From: Bacillota bacterium
GTDB lineage: Bacteria; Bacillota; Sulfobacillia; Thermaerobacterales; RSA17
NCBI GenBank assembly: GCA_017577485.1
Contig: PKRI01000014.1
Location: forward strand, 1 to 42,404
Length of the DNA: 42,404 nt
Direction of reading: 5' to 3'
The notes under the pieces were generated by a model. It was not told where the DNA came from, did no database searches, and saw nothing but the letters and a program-made list of their open reading frames with translations. Positions 31,252 through 38,396 of the stretch are shown one piece after another. Both the position numbers and the translations under genes were made by a program. Position 1 is the stretch's first letter; each line of letters opens with the position of its first letter.

Positions 31252-33956
31252 ACGGGAGCGGTGCCGGGCGGGCCGGCGCCGGGGGACGCGGCCCGGCACC
31301 GGCGCTGGTGCTGGTTTCTCACAGCCTGCGGCTGGCCGAGGGGCTCCGCGACCTGGTGGAGCAGGTGGCCGGGGGCCGGGTCAGGGTGGCTGTGGCCGCC
31401 GGTTCCGGCGACGGGGACCTGGGAACCGACCCGCTGCGAATTGCCCAGGCGGTGGAGGAGGCCGGCGGCGGCCCGGTGCTGGTGCTGATGGACCTGGGCA
31501 GCGCCGTGCTCAGCGCGGAACTGGCCCTGGACCTGCTGCCCGAGGACCTGCGGCGGCGGGCAGTGCTGTGTGACGCCCCCCTGGTGGAAGGGGCGGTGGC
31601 GGCGGCGGCGGTCCTGGCGGCCGGCGGCAGCGTCGAGGAGGCCGCGGCCGAGGCGCGCCGCTCGCTGGCGGCCAAGCAGGCACATCTGGGAGGGGCGACC
31701 GGACCCGCCGGCGAGGCCGCGTCGGATCCCGGCCCGTCTCCCGGCCAGGTGCGGCTGCGGGTGCGGGTGGTCAACCCCATGGGGCTGCACGCCCGCCCGG
31801 CGGCCCGTTTCGTCCAGGTCGCCGCCGGCTTCGACGCCCGCATCCGCGTCCGGAACCTGACCAGGGGCGGGCAGGCGGCCGACGCCGCGAGCCCCACGCA
31901 GCTGGCCCTGCTGGATGCCAGGGCCGGCGACGAGCTTGAATTGACGGCGTCGGGGCCCGACGCCGCCGCGGCGGCTGCCGCCTTGAGGGACCTGGTGGCC
32001 TCGGGTTTCGGCGAAGCCGGGGGGACGCCAGACCCCGGGGTCGCCCCGCAGCCTGCGGCCGCGCCGGTGGCCGTGCGCGCGCCGGGCGCCGCGCCGGGCG
32101 CTGCGCCGGCACCGGGGGCGCTGCCCGCCCTCGACGTGCCGCCGGAACTGGCGGGCGCGGCTCGGGTCCTGCGGGGTGTGCCGGCGGCGCCCGGCGCCGC
32201 CGTGGGCAGGCTGGTGCGCCTGGCGCCGCCCGATGAAGGCGCCGCCGGGAAGCCGCCGCTCGCCGACCTGCGGAGCACCGCCGGTGATGACGGGGACGCG
32301 CTCCCCGGGAGCCCGGAGGATGCATGGGCCCGGCTGGACGCAGCCCGTTCCCGGGCGGCCGCCGACCTGGCCGCCCTGGCCGCGGCGGCTCCCGAGGGAA
32401 GCCCGGCGGCAGGCATCCTGGCCGCACAGCGGGCCATGCTGGACGACCCCGATCTGCTGGCCCGGCTCCGGTCCGCCGTGTTCGACCGGGGCCTGGGCGC
32501 GGCCGCGGCCTGGCGCGAAACCCTGGACGGGCTGGCGACCCGGTACCGCCAGGCCCAGGCACCGATGCTCCGGGAGCGGGCCGCCGACGTGGAGGACCTG
32601 CGGGACCGGGTGCTGGCGCTGCTGGCCGGACCGGGCCGTGATGCTCCCGGACCGGCCCTGGTGGGTGACACCGGCGGCGAGCCGGCCATCCTGGCGGCCG
32701 GCGAGCTGGGGCCCGCGGCGCTGATGGCTCTGGGCCGCAGCGCCGCCGTGGCCGGCCTGTGCCTGGCCGGCGGCGGGCCCACGGCCCACGCGGTGATCCT
32801 GGCCCGCTCGCTGGGCCTGCCGGTGGTGGCCGGCCTCGGCCCCGAACTCCTGGACGTGGCCCCGGGCACGCCCGTGGCGGTGGACGGCGACCTGGGGCTG
32901 GTGCTGGTGGAGCCCGGCGACACGGCCCGGCGGGTCCTGTCGGCCAGGGCGGAAGCGGCACGGCGAGCCCGGGAGGAAGCGGAGAAGGGGCGGCATGCCC
33001 CGGCGGTGATGCGGGGCGGGCGCCGCGTCCAGGTGGCCGCCAACGCCGGCGGCGCCGGCGACGTGGCGCAAGCCATGCAGCAGGGAGCCGAGGGGATCGG
33101 CCTGCTGCGGACGGAGTTCCTGTTCCTGGACCGGCCGGAGCCACCCGGCGAGGAAGAACAGCTGGCCGTTTACCTTGAGATCCTGGCGGCCGCCGATCCC
33201 CATCCGGTCATCATCCGGACCCTGGACGCCGGGGGCGACAAGCCGCTGCCGTACCTGGACACCGGCCCCGAGGAGAATCCCTTCCTGGGTGTCCGGGGCC
33301 TGCGGCTCAGCCTGGCCCGGCCGGACCTGTTCCGCACCCAGCTGCGGGCGGTGGTGCGGGCGGCACGGGAGGCGGGCCCGGGCCGCGTGCGGCTGATGTT
33401 CCCCATGGTCAGCACCCTGGAGGAAGTTGAGGCGGCGCTGGCGCACCTGGAGGCGGCCGGCGGCCGACCGCCGGGCCTCGAGGTGGGTGTCATGGTCGAG
33501 GTGCCGGCCGCTGCGCTGATGGCGGGGCACCTGGCCCGGCTGGTGGACTTCTTCAGCATCGGCAGCAACGATCTGACCCAGTACGTCTTGGCCGCCGAGC
33601 GCGGCAGCGCCCGGCTGGCGGCCCTGCAGGACCCCCTGCACCCGGCGGTGCTGGCGCTGATCGCCGGCGTGGTGGAGGCCGCCCACGGCCGCGGCCGCTG
33701 GGTGGGGGTCTGCGGCGAGATGGCGGGAGATCCGGTGGCGGCAGCGCTGCTGGCGGGCCTGGGCGTCGACGAGTTGAGCATGGTGCCGGCCCGCGTGCCC
33801 GAGATCAAGGCGCTGCTCAGGCGCCTCGACGAGGCCGAGGCCAGGGCTGCCGCCCGGGAAGCCCTGGGCCTGGCGTCGGCGTCGGCAGTGCGAGCCGCCG
33901 CACTGCGCCGCCTGCCGATCCTGGCGCACCCGTCACGGGACGCGCCCCACGCCTGA
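31248..33956 (+). CDS. dhaM: DhaM fusion: EIIA-HPr-complete enzyme I
   Basis: A 902-residue multidomain phosphoryl-transfer protein. Domain 1 is the DhaM-specific EIIA with phospho-His 25 in LVLVSHSLRLAEG. Domain 2, after a Gly/Pro-rich linker, is HPr with His 181 in NPMGLHARPAARF. Domain 3 is enzyme I, with phospho-His 514 in GGGPTAHAVILARSLG and a PEP-binding TIM barrel. The barrel is complete, with LLRTEFLFLDR, TLDAGGDKPLPY, IGSNDLTQYVLAAERG and catalytic Cys 822 in VGVCGEMAGDP. E. coli DhaM carries only a truncated enzyme I, so here the whole relay from PEP to DhaL may lie in one chain. Ala/Gly/Pro linkers are visible near residues 145-165 and 260-305. Its stop is only 2 nt from the convergent nuclease-family stop. 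Confidence 0.93.
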   Translation: MNGSGAGRAGAGGRGPAPALVLVSHSLRLAEGLRDLVEQVAGGRVRVAVAAGSGDGDLGTDPLRIAQAVEEAGGGPVLVLMDLGSAVLSAELALDLLPEDLRRRAVLCDAPLVEGAVAAAAVLAAGGSVEEAAAEARRSLAAKQAHLGGATGPAGEAASDPGPSPGQVRLRVRVVNPMGLHARPAARFVQVAAGFDARIRVRNLTRGGQAADAASPTQLALLDARAGDELELTASGPDAAAAAAALRDLVASGFGEAGGTPDPGVAPQPAAAPVAVRAPGAAPGAAPAPGALPALDVPPELAGAARVLRGVPAAPGAAVGRLVRLAPPDEGAAGKPPLADLRSTAGDDGDALPGSPEDAWARLDAARSRAAADLAALAAAAPEGSPAAGILAAQRAMLDDPDLLARLRSAVFDRGLGAAAAWRETLDGLATRYRQAQAPMLRERAADVEDLRDRVLALLAGPGRDAPGPALVGDTGGEPAILAAGELGPAALMALGRSAAVAGLCLAGGGPTAHAVILARSLGLPVVAGLGPELLDVAPGTPVAVDGDLGLVLVEPGDTARRVLSARAEAARRAREEAEKGRHAPAVMRGGRRVQVAANAGGAGDVAQAMQQGAEGIGLLRTEFLFLDRPEPPGEEEQLAVYLEILAAADPHPVIIRTLDAGGDKPLPYLDTGPEENPFLGVRGLRLSLARPDLFRTQLRAVVRAAREAGPGRVRLMFPMVSTLEEVEAALAHLEAAGGRPPGLEVGVMVEVPAAALMAGHLARLVDFFSIGSNDLTQYVLAAERGSARLAALQDPLHPAVLALIAGVVEAAHGRGRWVGVCGEMAGDPVAAALLAGLGVDELSMVPARVPEIKALLRRLDEAEARAAAREALGLASASAVRAAALRRLPILAHPSRDAPHA

Positions 33957-33958
33957 CC

Positions 33959-34402
33959 TCAGTCGATCCACTGGGCGTCGTCGTCACTGCCGCGGGTGAG
34001 GGTGGTGATGTCGATGCCCGACTGTTCCAGCACCTTCTCGTCCGCGTAAATGGGGGCATCGAAGCGCAGGGCCAGGGCCACGCCGTCGCTGGGCCGGCAG
34101 TCCACCTCGTGGACGCCGTTGGGGGTGTTGATCTCCAGCGAGGCGATGAAGGCCTCGTCGCGCACGTCGTGGACGATCACCGAGGTGACCCTGACGTCGA
34201 CCCGGTCCAGCACGCTCTTGAGCAGGTCGTGGGTCAGGGGGCGCGGCCGCTGGATTTTCCCGGCTCCGGCCGCGATGGCCAGCGCCTCGGCGGCGCCGAT
34301 GCCCATGACCAGGGCGCGGTTGCCGTCGGCTTCCCGTAGGACCAGCATGTGGGTGCCGGTCTGGGGCGAAACGCCGACAAGCTCCAGTCGCATGGGTTTC
34401 AC
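33959..34402 (-). CDS. Bifunctional nuclease-family (BFN/DUF151) protein
   Basis: A 147-residue protein of the BFN/DUF151 family, some members of which degrade DNA and RNA. Family features are MKPMRLELVGVSPQTGTHMLVL at the N-terminus, RALVMGIGAAEALAI, RPLTHDLLKSVLDRV and the DCRPSDGVALALRFDAPIY core. The start is GTG at 34402 behind AAGGAGG (34414-34420). Activity cannot be confirmed by eye; many bacterial members are uncharacterised. It converges on dhaM with a 2-nt gap, so terminators must lie inside the coding sequences. Confidence 0.87.
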   Translation of the reverse strand: MKPMRLELVGVSPQTGTHMLVLREADGNRALVMGIGAAEALAIAAGAGKIQRPRPLTHDLLKSVLDRVDVRVTSVIVHDVRDEAFIASLEINTPNGVHEVDCRPSDGVALALRFDAPIYADEKVLEQSGIDITTLTRGSDDDAQWID

Positions 34403-34438
34403 CGCTGGTGCCGCCTCCTTCGGATGCGCAGTTCTCGA

Positions 34439-34447
34439 TTTATAGTA
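34439..34447 (-). promoter_or_regulatory. Possible -10 element for the BFN gene
   Basis: On the minus strand TACTATAAA stands about 37 nt upstream of the GTG start, an AT-rich island in very GC-rich sequence. TATGAT lies slightly upstream. No convincing -35 box is visible at 17 nt, so confidence is limited. Confidence 0.35.
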
Positions 34448-34473
34448 AGGCCATCATACGGGGTTTCGCTGCA

Positions 34474-34596
34474 AGAGTCCCCTGGGGCCGGCGGGGACCG
34501 GCGCCGCGGGGCAGGTCCAAACGCAGCAACTCCTGGGCGGGCCCGACCCAGGAGTTGACTGCGGCCGATCTGGTATCCGGGGCTCCAGGGGACTCT
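34474..34596. repeat. 123-bp multi-stem inverted-repeat element
   Basis: Terminal arms 34474-34489 and 34581-34596 pair over 16 bp (AGAGTCCCCTGG perfect, then GGCC with one G-T). Inside are a strong stem CAACTCCTGGG/CCCAGGAGTTG (34527-34537/34547-34557), extended by CGCAG/CTGCG across a bulged A, and a smaller stem GGACC/GGTCC (34495-34499/34514-34518). The fold resembles a cloverleaf. It lies between a DUF1259 gene ending at 34606 and the BFN promoter region, both on the minus strand. No T-tract follows and no target-site duplication is obvious. Confidence 0.75.
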
Positions 34597-34605
34597 CCCG
34601 GGCGG

Positions 34606-35079
34606 TTACAGCGGGCGGAACCGCACCCCCGCGGCCTTCAGCGCCCGCCGCGACGCCCGCAGGAACCGCACCGGGCGCATGACGGCTTCCCAGTGCATGT
34701 ACATCAGGCGGGGCTTCTCGAACAGCCAGTGGTTGTGCAGGGCCGTCACCAGGATGCCCTTCCTCCGCAGCACCCGCATGACGCGGTTGACTTCCCGCTG
34801 CCGCAGCACCGCCTCGCCCAGGTTCAGGGTCCGCCGGCTTCCGCGGCGCCGTTCCAGCGAGAAGAACACCGGCAGCACCAGCGGGGAGCGGGTGCGCCGC
34901 CTGAGGATCCGCGGCTTGAGATCGGACCTGACCGCCTGGAGCACCAGGGCCCCGTTGACGATGGCGGGGGTCGCGCGGACGATCCGCGCCAGGCGGCGGA
35001 TCAGCCGCCTCCGGTGGCGGTGGTGCCGTTTCCGGTGGCAGTGGCGCCGCCTGTGGCAGTGGCACCGTCGTCTCGCCAA
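34606..35079 (-). CDS. DUF1259 (LppY/LpqO-like) protein with His/Cys/Arg-rich tail
   Basis: A 157-residue DUF1259-family protein. The domain (about residues 25-157) matches Bacillus-type members, with ARIVRATPAIVNGALVLQAV, RSDLKPRI, LNLGEAVLRQREVNRVM, ILVTALHNHWLFEKPRLMYMHWEA and LRASRRALKAAGVRF. Function of the family is unknown. The start is TTG 35079, 8 nt after GGGAGGT (35088-35094). The first ~23 residues consist of three repeats, RCHCHR, RRHCHRK and RHHRHRR, encoded by a tandem DNA repeat, replacing the short plain leader of other members. No signal peptide is seen. Confidence is high for the family, less for the start. Confidence 0.78.
   Translation of the reverse strand: MARRRCHCHRRRHCHRKRHHRHRRRLIRRLARIVRATPAIVNGALVLQAVRSDLKPRILRRRTRSPLVLPVFFSLERRRGSRRTLNLGEAVLRQREVNRVMRVLRRKGILVTALHNHWLFEKPRLMYMHWEAVMRPVRFLRASRRALKAAGVRFRPL
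35008..35067. repeat. Three tandem units of 21, 21 and 18 nt
   Basis: Units 35008-35028, 35029-35049 and 35050-35067 share a GGTGGCNGTGGYGCCG-type core. Their lengths are multiples of three, so they keep the DUF1259 reading frame and encode its His/Cys/Arg-rich N-terminal repeats. Confidence 0.7.
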
Positions 35080-35362
35080 TGTGCAACACCTCCCGGTCCT
35101 TGGCTGCGCTGTGACGCCGGCCGTGTTGTTATGTAACCTATGTCGGGAAGCGGGGCATGGTGCGGCCTTGAGGCTGCGGGGCTGCGAAGCGGGGCTGTAC
35201 GCCGGGCGGCGCACGGGGTGGGGAATGTGGGCGGGCCACCCAGGCCCGGCGGCGCGAGGCGGCGGGACGCCCGGCGGGACGGAAGCCGCGGAAAACGCAG
35301 CGCGGGCGGCTCGAAGGGAGCCGCCCGCGCCCCTTCCGGGTGCCTTGCAGGGGTAGAGGGAC
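35080..35362. other. Intergenic region between DUF1259 and YceI-like genes
   Basis: These 283 nt contain no gene I can support. Present are an AT-rich ATGTAACCTATG patch near 35131-35142 (a promoter candidate on the minus strand for the DUF1259 gene) and the terminator hairpin of the YceI-like gene at 35300-35330. The rest is GC-rich filler with some GGCGGG runs. Confidence 0.5.
35291..35330 (-). terminator. Intrinsic terminator of the YceI-like gene
   Basis: A 13-bp perfect GC-rich stem, GCGCGGGCGGCTC (35300-35312) with GAGCCGCCCGCGC (35318-35330), and a 5-nt loop. On the minus strand it is followed by TGCGTTTTC. It lies 32 nt past the YceI-like stop codon. Confidence 0.75.
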
Positions 35363-35908
35363 TCAGGCCTGCTGGACCGCCTCGGCGTGCAGGTTGATGG
35401 TCACGTCCTTGCTGACCAGCACGCCGCCGGTTTCCAGCACGGCGTTCCACTTCAGATCGAAGTCCTCGCGGTTGATCCGCGCCGTGGCCTCGATGGCGAT
35501 GCGCTGGTTGCCCCAGGGATCCTTGCCGGGACCCTCGATGCGGGCCTTCAGCGGCACCTCGCGGGTGATGCCCCGGATGGTCAGGTCACCGATGATCTCC
35601 ACTTCCCCGTCGCCCAGCGGGCGCACCTGACGGCTGCGGTAGGTGATGGTCGGGTGATTCTCCACGTCGAAGAAGTCGGGCGAGCGCAGGTGGTTGTCGC
35701 GGTCCTCGACGCCGGTGTCGACGCTGGCGGCGTCGACCTCGCCCTCCAGGCGCAGGCTGGCGGGGTCGGAGGGGTCGCCGTAGATGGTGCCGTGAAACTT
35801 CTTGAACACGCCCTTGACCGTCGAGATCATCATGTGGCGTACCGCGAACTCGACCACGGTGTGGGTGGGGTCCACGTTCCAGCGGGTGTCTGCGGCGGCA
35901 GTGCTCAT
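35363..35908 (-). CDS. YceI-family polyisoprenoid-binding-like protein
   Basis: A 181-residue YceI-family protein, a lipocalin-like beta-barrel that binds long isoprenoid or other lipophilic molecules. Family landmarks are WNVDPTHTVVEFAVRHMMISTVKGVFKKFHG, the acidic VDAASVDTGVEDRDNHLRSPDFFDVENHPTITYRS segment shown here in parts, GDLTIRGITREVPL and a final VSKDVTINLHAEAV. ATG 35908 is chosen because AAGGAGGACC precedes it on the minus strand; no signal peptide is then present, as in many Firmicutes members, so it is probably cytoplasmic. It is followed by a clear terminator and is likely monocistronic. Confidence 0.92.
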   Translation of the reverse strand: MSTAAADTRWNVDPTHTVVEFAVRHMMISTVKGVFKKFHGTIYGDPSDPASLRLEGEVDAASVDTGVEDRDNHLRSPDFFDVENHPTITYRSRQVRPLGDGEVEIIGDLTIRGITREVPLKARIEGPGKDPWGNQRIAIEATARINREDFDLKWNAVLETGGVLVSKDVTINLHAEAVQQA

Positions 35909-36099
35909 CCGGCAGGTCCTCCTTCCGAGTGTGCCCGGCGCTGCCGCCGGAGAGGGCGGGGCCGTCCGGCGCCGGGCCGGCGGGCAGTAAGGGAATGTAA
36001 GTTGATTACCGATCATTACTGCCCAGCCCAAAGTAACAGGTTTGCGACAGGAGGTCAAGGGCGGCAGGAGGCGGGTCGCGCCGGGGAAAGACATGGGGC

Positions 36100-37950
36100 A
36101 TGATGATCACCATGACGACTCCGGGCACGCCGGCGGCCGGCAGGCCGCCGGAGCAGCAGCTGCCGCCTCCGGCACCGCCGGCGACGGGACCCGCCCGTAC
36201 CCGCCCCCGCCGTCGGGTTCGCCGGTGGCGCGTTGTGCTGCTGGTGCTGCTGGCCCTGGTGGTGGGGACGATGGGCCTGGCGGCGGCCGCGGGCGATCCG
36301 GTGCTCATCCTGGGGGTGGACCGGCGCGAGGGTGACCGCGGGCGCTCCGACACCATGCTGCTGGTGGCGCCCCGGCTTTTTGGGGGCGGGCTGAAGCTGC
36401 TGTCGATCCCCCGCGACACCCGCGTGGAGCTTCCCGGCCGCGGGACGGCCAAGATCAACGCCGCCTACGCCTATGACGGGCCCGAGGCGTCGGCCCAGGC
36501 GGTGGCGCGGCTGCTGGACATCCCGGTGCCCGACACCATGGTGCTGGACTTCGAGGCGGTGGCCGCGGTGGTGGATGCCGTGGGCGGCGTCACCCTGACC
36601 ATCGAGCGGCCCATGCGCTACCAGGACCCCTACCAGGACCTGGTCATCGACCTGGACCCGGGCACCCGCCGCCTCAGCGGCGAGGAGGCGCTGGGCTACG
36701 TGCGCTTCCGCAGCGACGCCCAGGGCGACATCGGCCGGACCGCCCGGCAGCGGGCCTTCGTCCAGGCGCTGCTGGCGGAACTGCTGTCGCCGAGGGGCCT
36801 GACCCGCCTGCCGGCGGTGTATGCGGCCGTCCGCAGCCACGTGGAGACGGATATGGGACCGGTGCGCCTGGTGGGCTTCGGCCTGGCCGCGGCGGTGTCC
36901 GCCCTGTGGGGTGTGGACGAGGCGGTGGTGCCGGGCCGCACGGCCACCATCGGCGGCGCCAGTTACTGGATTCATGATCCCGAGGAAACCGCGCAGTTGG
37001 TGGACCGGTGGTTCCGCGGTCCCGCCCTGAGCCGGCCGGAGGGCCGTCTGCCGGCGGCGGGGGCGGGCGAAACGGGGGATTCCCCTCCGGGCGCCGGGGG
37101 TGAGAAGGCCGCCGGCGGTGCCCCGGCCGAGGCGGGCCGGGAGCCGGCGGGCGGCGGGAGCGAAACGGCGACACCGCCGCCGGGCGAGCGGGAGCCGGGC
37201 GAGGATCCCGGGCAGCCGGACGGCCAGACCGGGGATTCGGGCGGTGAGCCGGCCTGGGACCCCGGGGAAGATGGGGCCATGCGGCTGGTCGAGGACCTGC
37301 TGGGTCTTCTGGCGGCCGGTGACCCGCAGGCCCTGGCCGCCTTTCTGGAGGGCCGCACCTGGCAGCCCGTGGACGCCGCCGGCGCCGGCGAGATCCTGTT
37401 CCTGTTCCACGATTACCTGGACGCGGGCCGGGTGGAGGTCCGCCTGCTGGCGGCCTACCGGGACGAGCTGTCCAGCCAGTACGACTTCGGCCTGTTCGAG
37501 ACCCGGGACGGCAGGGAGCGGGTGCTGCCGGTGCACGTCCTCTACCGCAGCGAGCCGCCCCAGGTGGTGCTGTCCAGCGTGCTGCTGAACCAGGGCCCGT
37601 GGGTCCGGGCCTTCATGAGCCGGTTTCTGGACCTGCTCAGGGCCGGCGACGCCGCCGCCCTGGCCCGTTTCCTGACGGTGGACGACCTGGATTACCCGGA
37701 GGAACTGGCGCAGCAGGTCATCGACCGCTACGCCGCCGAAACCGCTGTGGACACCCTGGCCTTCCAGTACGACGGTTTCGGCCCGCTGGAGTACCGCAGC
37801 GGCCAGGTGGAGGGGCCGACGATCTTCCGGTTCACCATCACCGGCCGGGACGCGGGCGGCGGCCCGCTGGAGCACCCGGTGGCGGTCGTGGTGGGCGACG
37901 GGCTCATGGGGCTCCAGGACCCGTGGGTCCCGCACCCGCCGGGACCGTAG
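36100..37950 (+). CDS. LytR-CpsA-Psr (LCP) family protein with C-terminal extension
   Basis: A 616-residue cell-envelope protein. A Pro-rich cytoplasmic N-terminus and Arg-rich stop precede one membrane segment (about residues 44-63). The LCP domain (about 65-310) carries LILGVDRREGDRGRSDTMLLVAPRL, LLSIPRDTRVELPGRGTAKINAAYAYDG and YVRFRSDAQGDIGRTARQRAFVQALL, whose Arg/Asp residues bind the polyprenyl-pyrophosphate donor. LCP proteins attach teichoic acids or polysaccharides to peptidoglycan. After a disordered Gly/Pro/Glu linker (about 310-390) there is an extra domain of about 225 residues that I do not recognise, with two similar helical starts (VEDLLGLLAAGDPQALAAFL and SRFLDLLRAGDAAALARFL). 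Start ATG 36100 is weakly supported; 36112 is also possible. Confidence 0.88.
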   Translation: MMITMTTPGTPAAGRPPEQQLPPPAPPATGPARTRPRRRVRRWRVVLLVLLALVVGTMGLAAAAGDPVLILGVDRREGDRGRSDTMLLVAPRLFGGGLKLLSIPRDTRVELPGRGTAKINAAYAYDGPEASAQAVARLLDIPVPDTMVLDFEAVAAVVDAVGGVTLTIERPMRYQDPYQDLVIDLDPGTRRLSGEEALGYVRFRSDAQGDIGRTARQRAFVQALLAELLSPRGLTRLPAVYAAVRSHVETDMGPVRLVGFGLAAAVSALWGVDEAVVPGRTATIGGASYWIHDPEETAQLVDRWFRGPALSRPEGRLPAAGAGETGDSPPGAGGEKAAGGAPAEAGREPAGGGSETATPPPGEREPGEDPGQPDGQTGDSGGEPAWDPGEDGAMRLVEDLLGLLAAGDPQALAAFLEGRTWQPVDAAGAGEILFLFHDYLDAGRVEVRLLAAYRDELSSQYDFGLFETRDGRERVLPVHVLYRSEPPQVVLSSVLLNQGPWVRAFMSRFLDLLRAGDAAALARFLTVDDLDYPEELAQQVIDRYAAETAVDTLAFQYDGFGPLEYRSGQVEGPTIFRFTITGRDAGGGPLEHPVAVVVGDGLMGLQDPWVPHPPGP

Positions 37951-37999
37951 GGGCCTGCCGCCGCCGGCCCGCCGGGCCCGGCCGAAGGAGGAAACGCCG

Positions 38000-38350
38000 A
38001 TGCACATCGTCCGCGCAGGGGAAGGCCGCATCATCGACGGGCAGGGGTCGACGCTGAAAGTGCTGCTGGAGCCGGGCGCTTCGCCCGTGCGCAGCGCCCT
38101 GATGGGCATCGTGGAAGTGGGGGCGGGCGTGCGCCTGCCCGCCGAGGAGGACCGGTTCAGCAGCCACGACTGCGAGGAACTGTCCTACGTCATCTCCGGC
38201 TCCTTGCGGGTGTGGGTGGAGGGACACGAGGTCGTCTTGGGGCCCGGCGACGCCATGCTGACCCAACCGGGTGAGCGCCACTGGGTGAAGAACGAGGGCG
38301 ACGAGCCCGCGGTGGCGCTGTTCGTGCTGGCGCCGCCCATCCGGCTCTGA
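38000..38350 (+). CDS. Small cupin-domain protein
   Basis: A 116-residue single cupin domain. AAGGAGG is well placed upstream. Motif-1-like residues are FSSHDCEELSYVISGSLRVWV, with one His, Glu and Tyr, and motif 2 is PGERHWVKNEG with a His. The metal site is less canonical than in the cupin at 6533 and may be lost or altered. The function is unknown; it may sense or bind a small organic ligand. It follows the LCP gene after a 49-nt gap and ends in front of a bidirectional terminator. Confidence 0.82.
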   Translation: MHIVRAGEGRIIDGQGSTLKVLLEPGASPVRSALMGIVEVGAGVRLPAEEDRFSSHDCEELSYVISGSLRVWVEGHEVVLGPGDAMLTQPGERHWVKNEGDEPAVALFVLAPPIRL

Positions 38351-38351
38351 C

Positions 38352-38387
38352 CCGCAGGGCCCGCCGCGCCGCCGGCGGGCCCTGCGG
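38352..38387. terminator. Bidirectional terminator-like hairpin
   Basis: A perfect 15-bp stem, CCGCAGGGCCCGCCG (38352-38366) with CGGCGGGCCCTGCGG (38373-38387), and a 6-nt loop. It lies in the 46-nt gap between the convergent cupin and permease genes. T-runs are poor (CTTGTG on the plus side), but the position makes termination for both likely. Confidence 0.7.
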
Positions 38388-38396
38388 CTTGTGCCC

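Noticed and set aside
34560..34585. Similarity of a minus-strand GATACCAG stretch to the core of the synthetic theophylline aptamer
   Set aside because: The matching second half of the aptamer is absent; the short identity is chance.
34474..34596. A miniature transposable element as the certain identity of the multi-stem element
   Set aside because: No target-site duplication or second copy is visible in the window, so it is left as a structured element of unknown type.
35001..35450. A minus-strand frame with repeated ATATGG-type residues (35001-35450)
   Set aside because: It is the shifted frame over the 21-nt repeats and the terminator; the DUF1259 frame has clear family homology instead.
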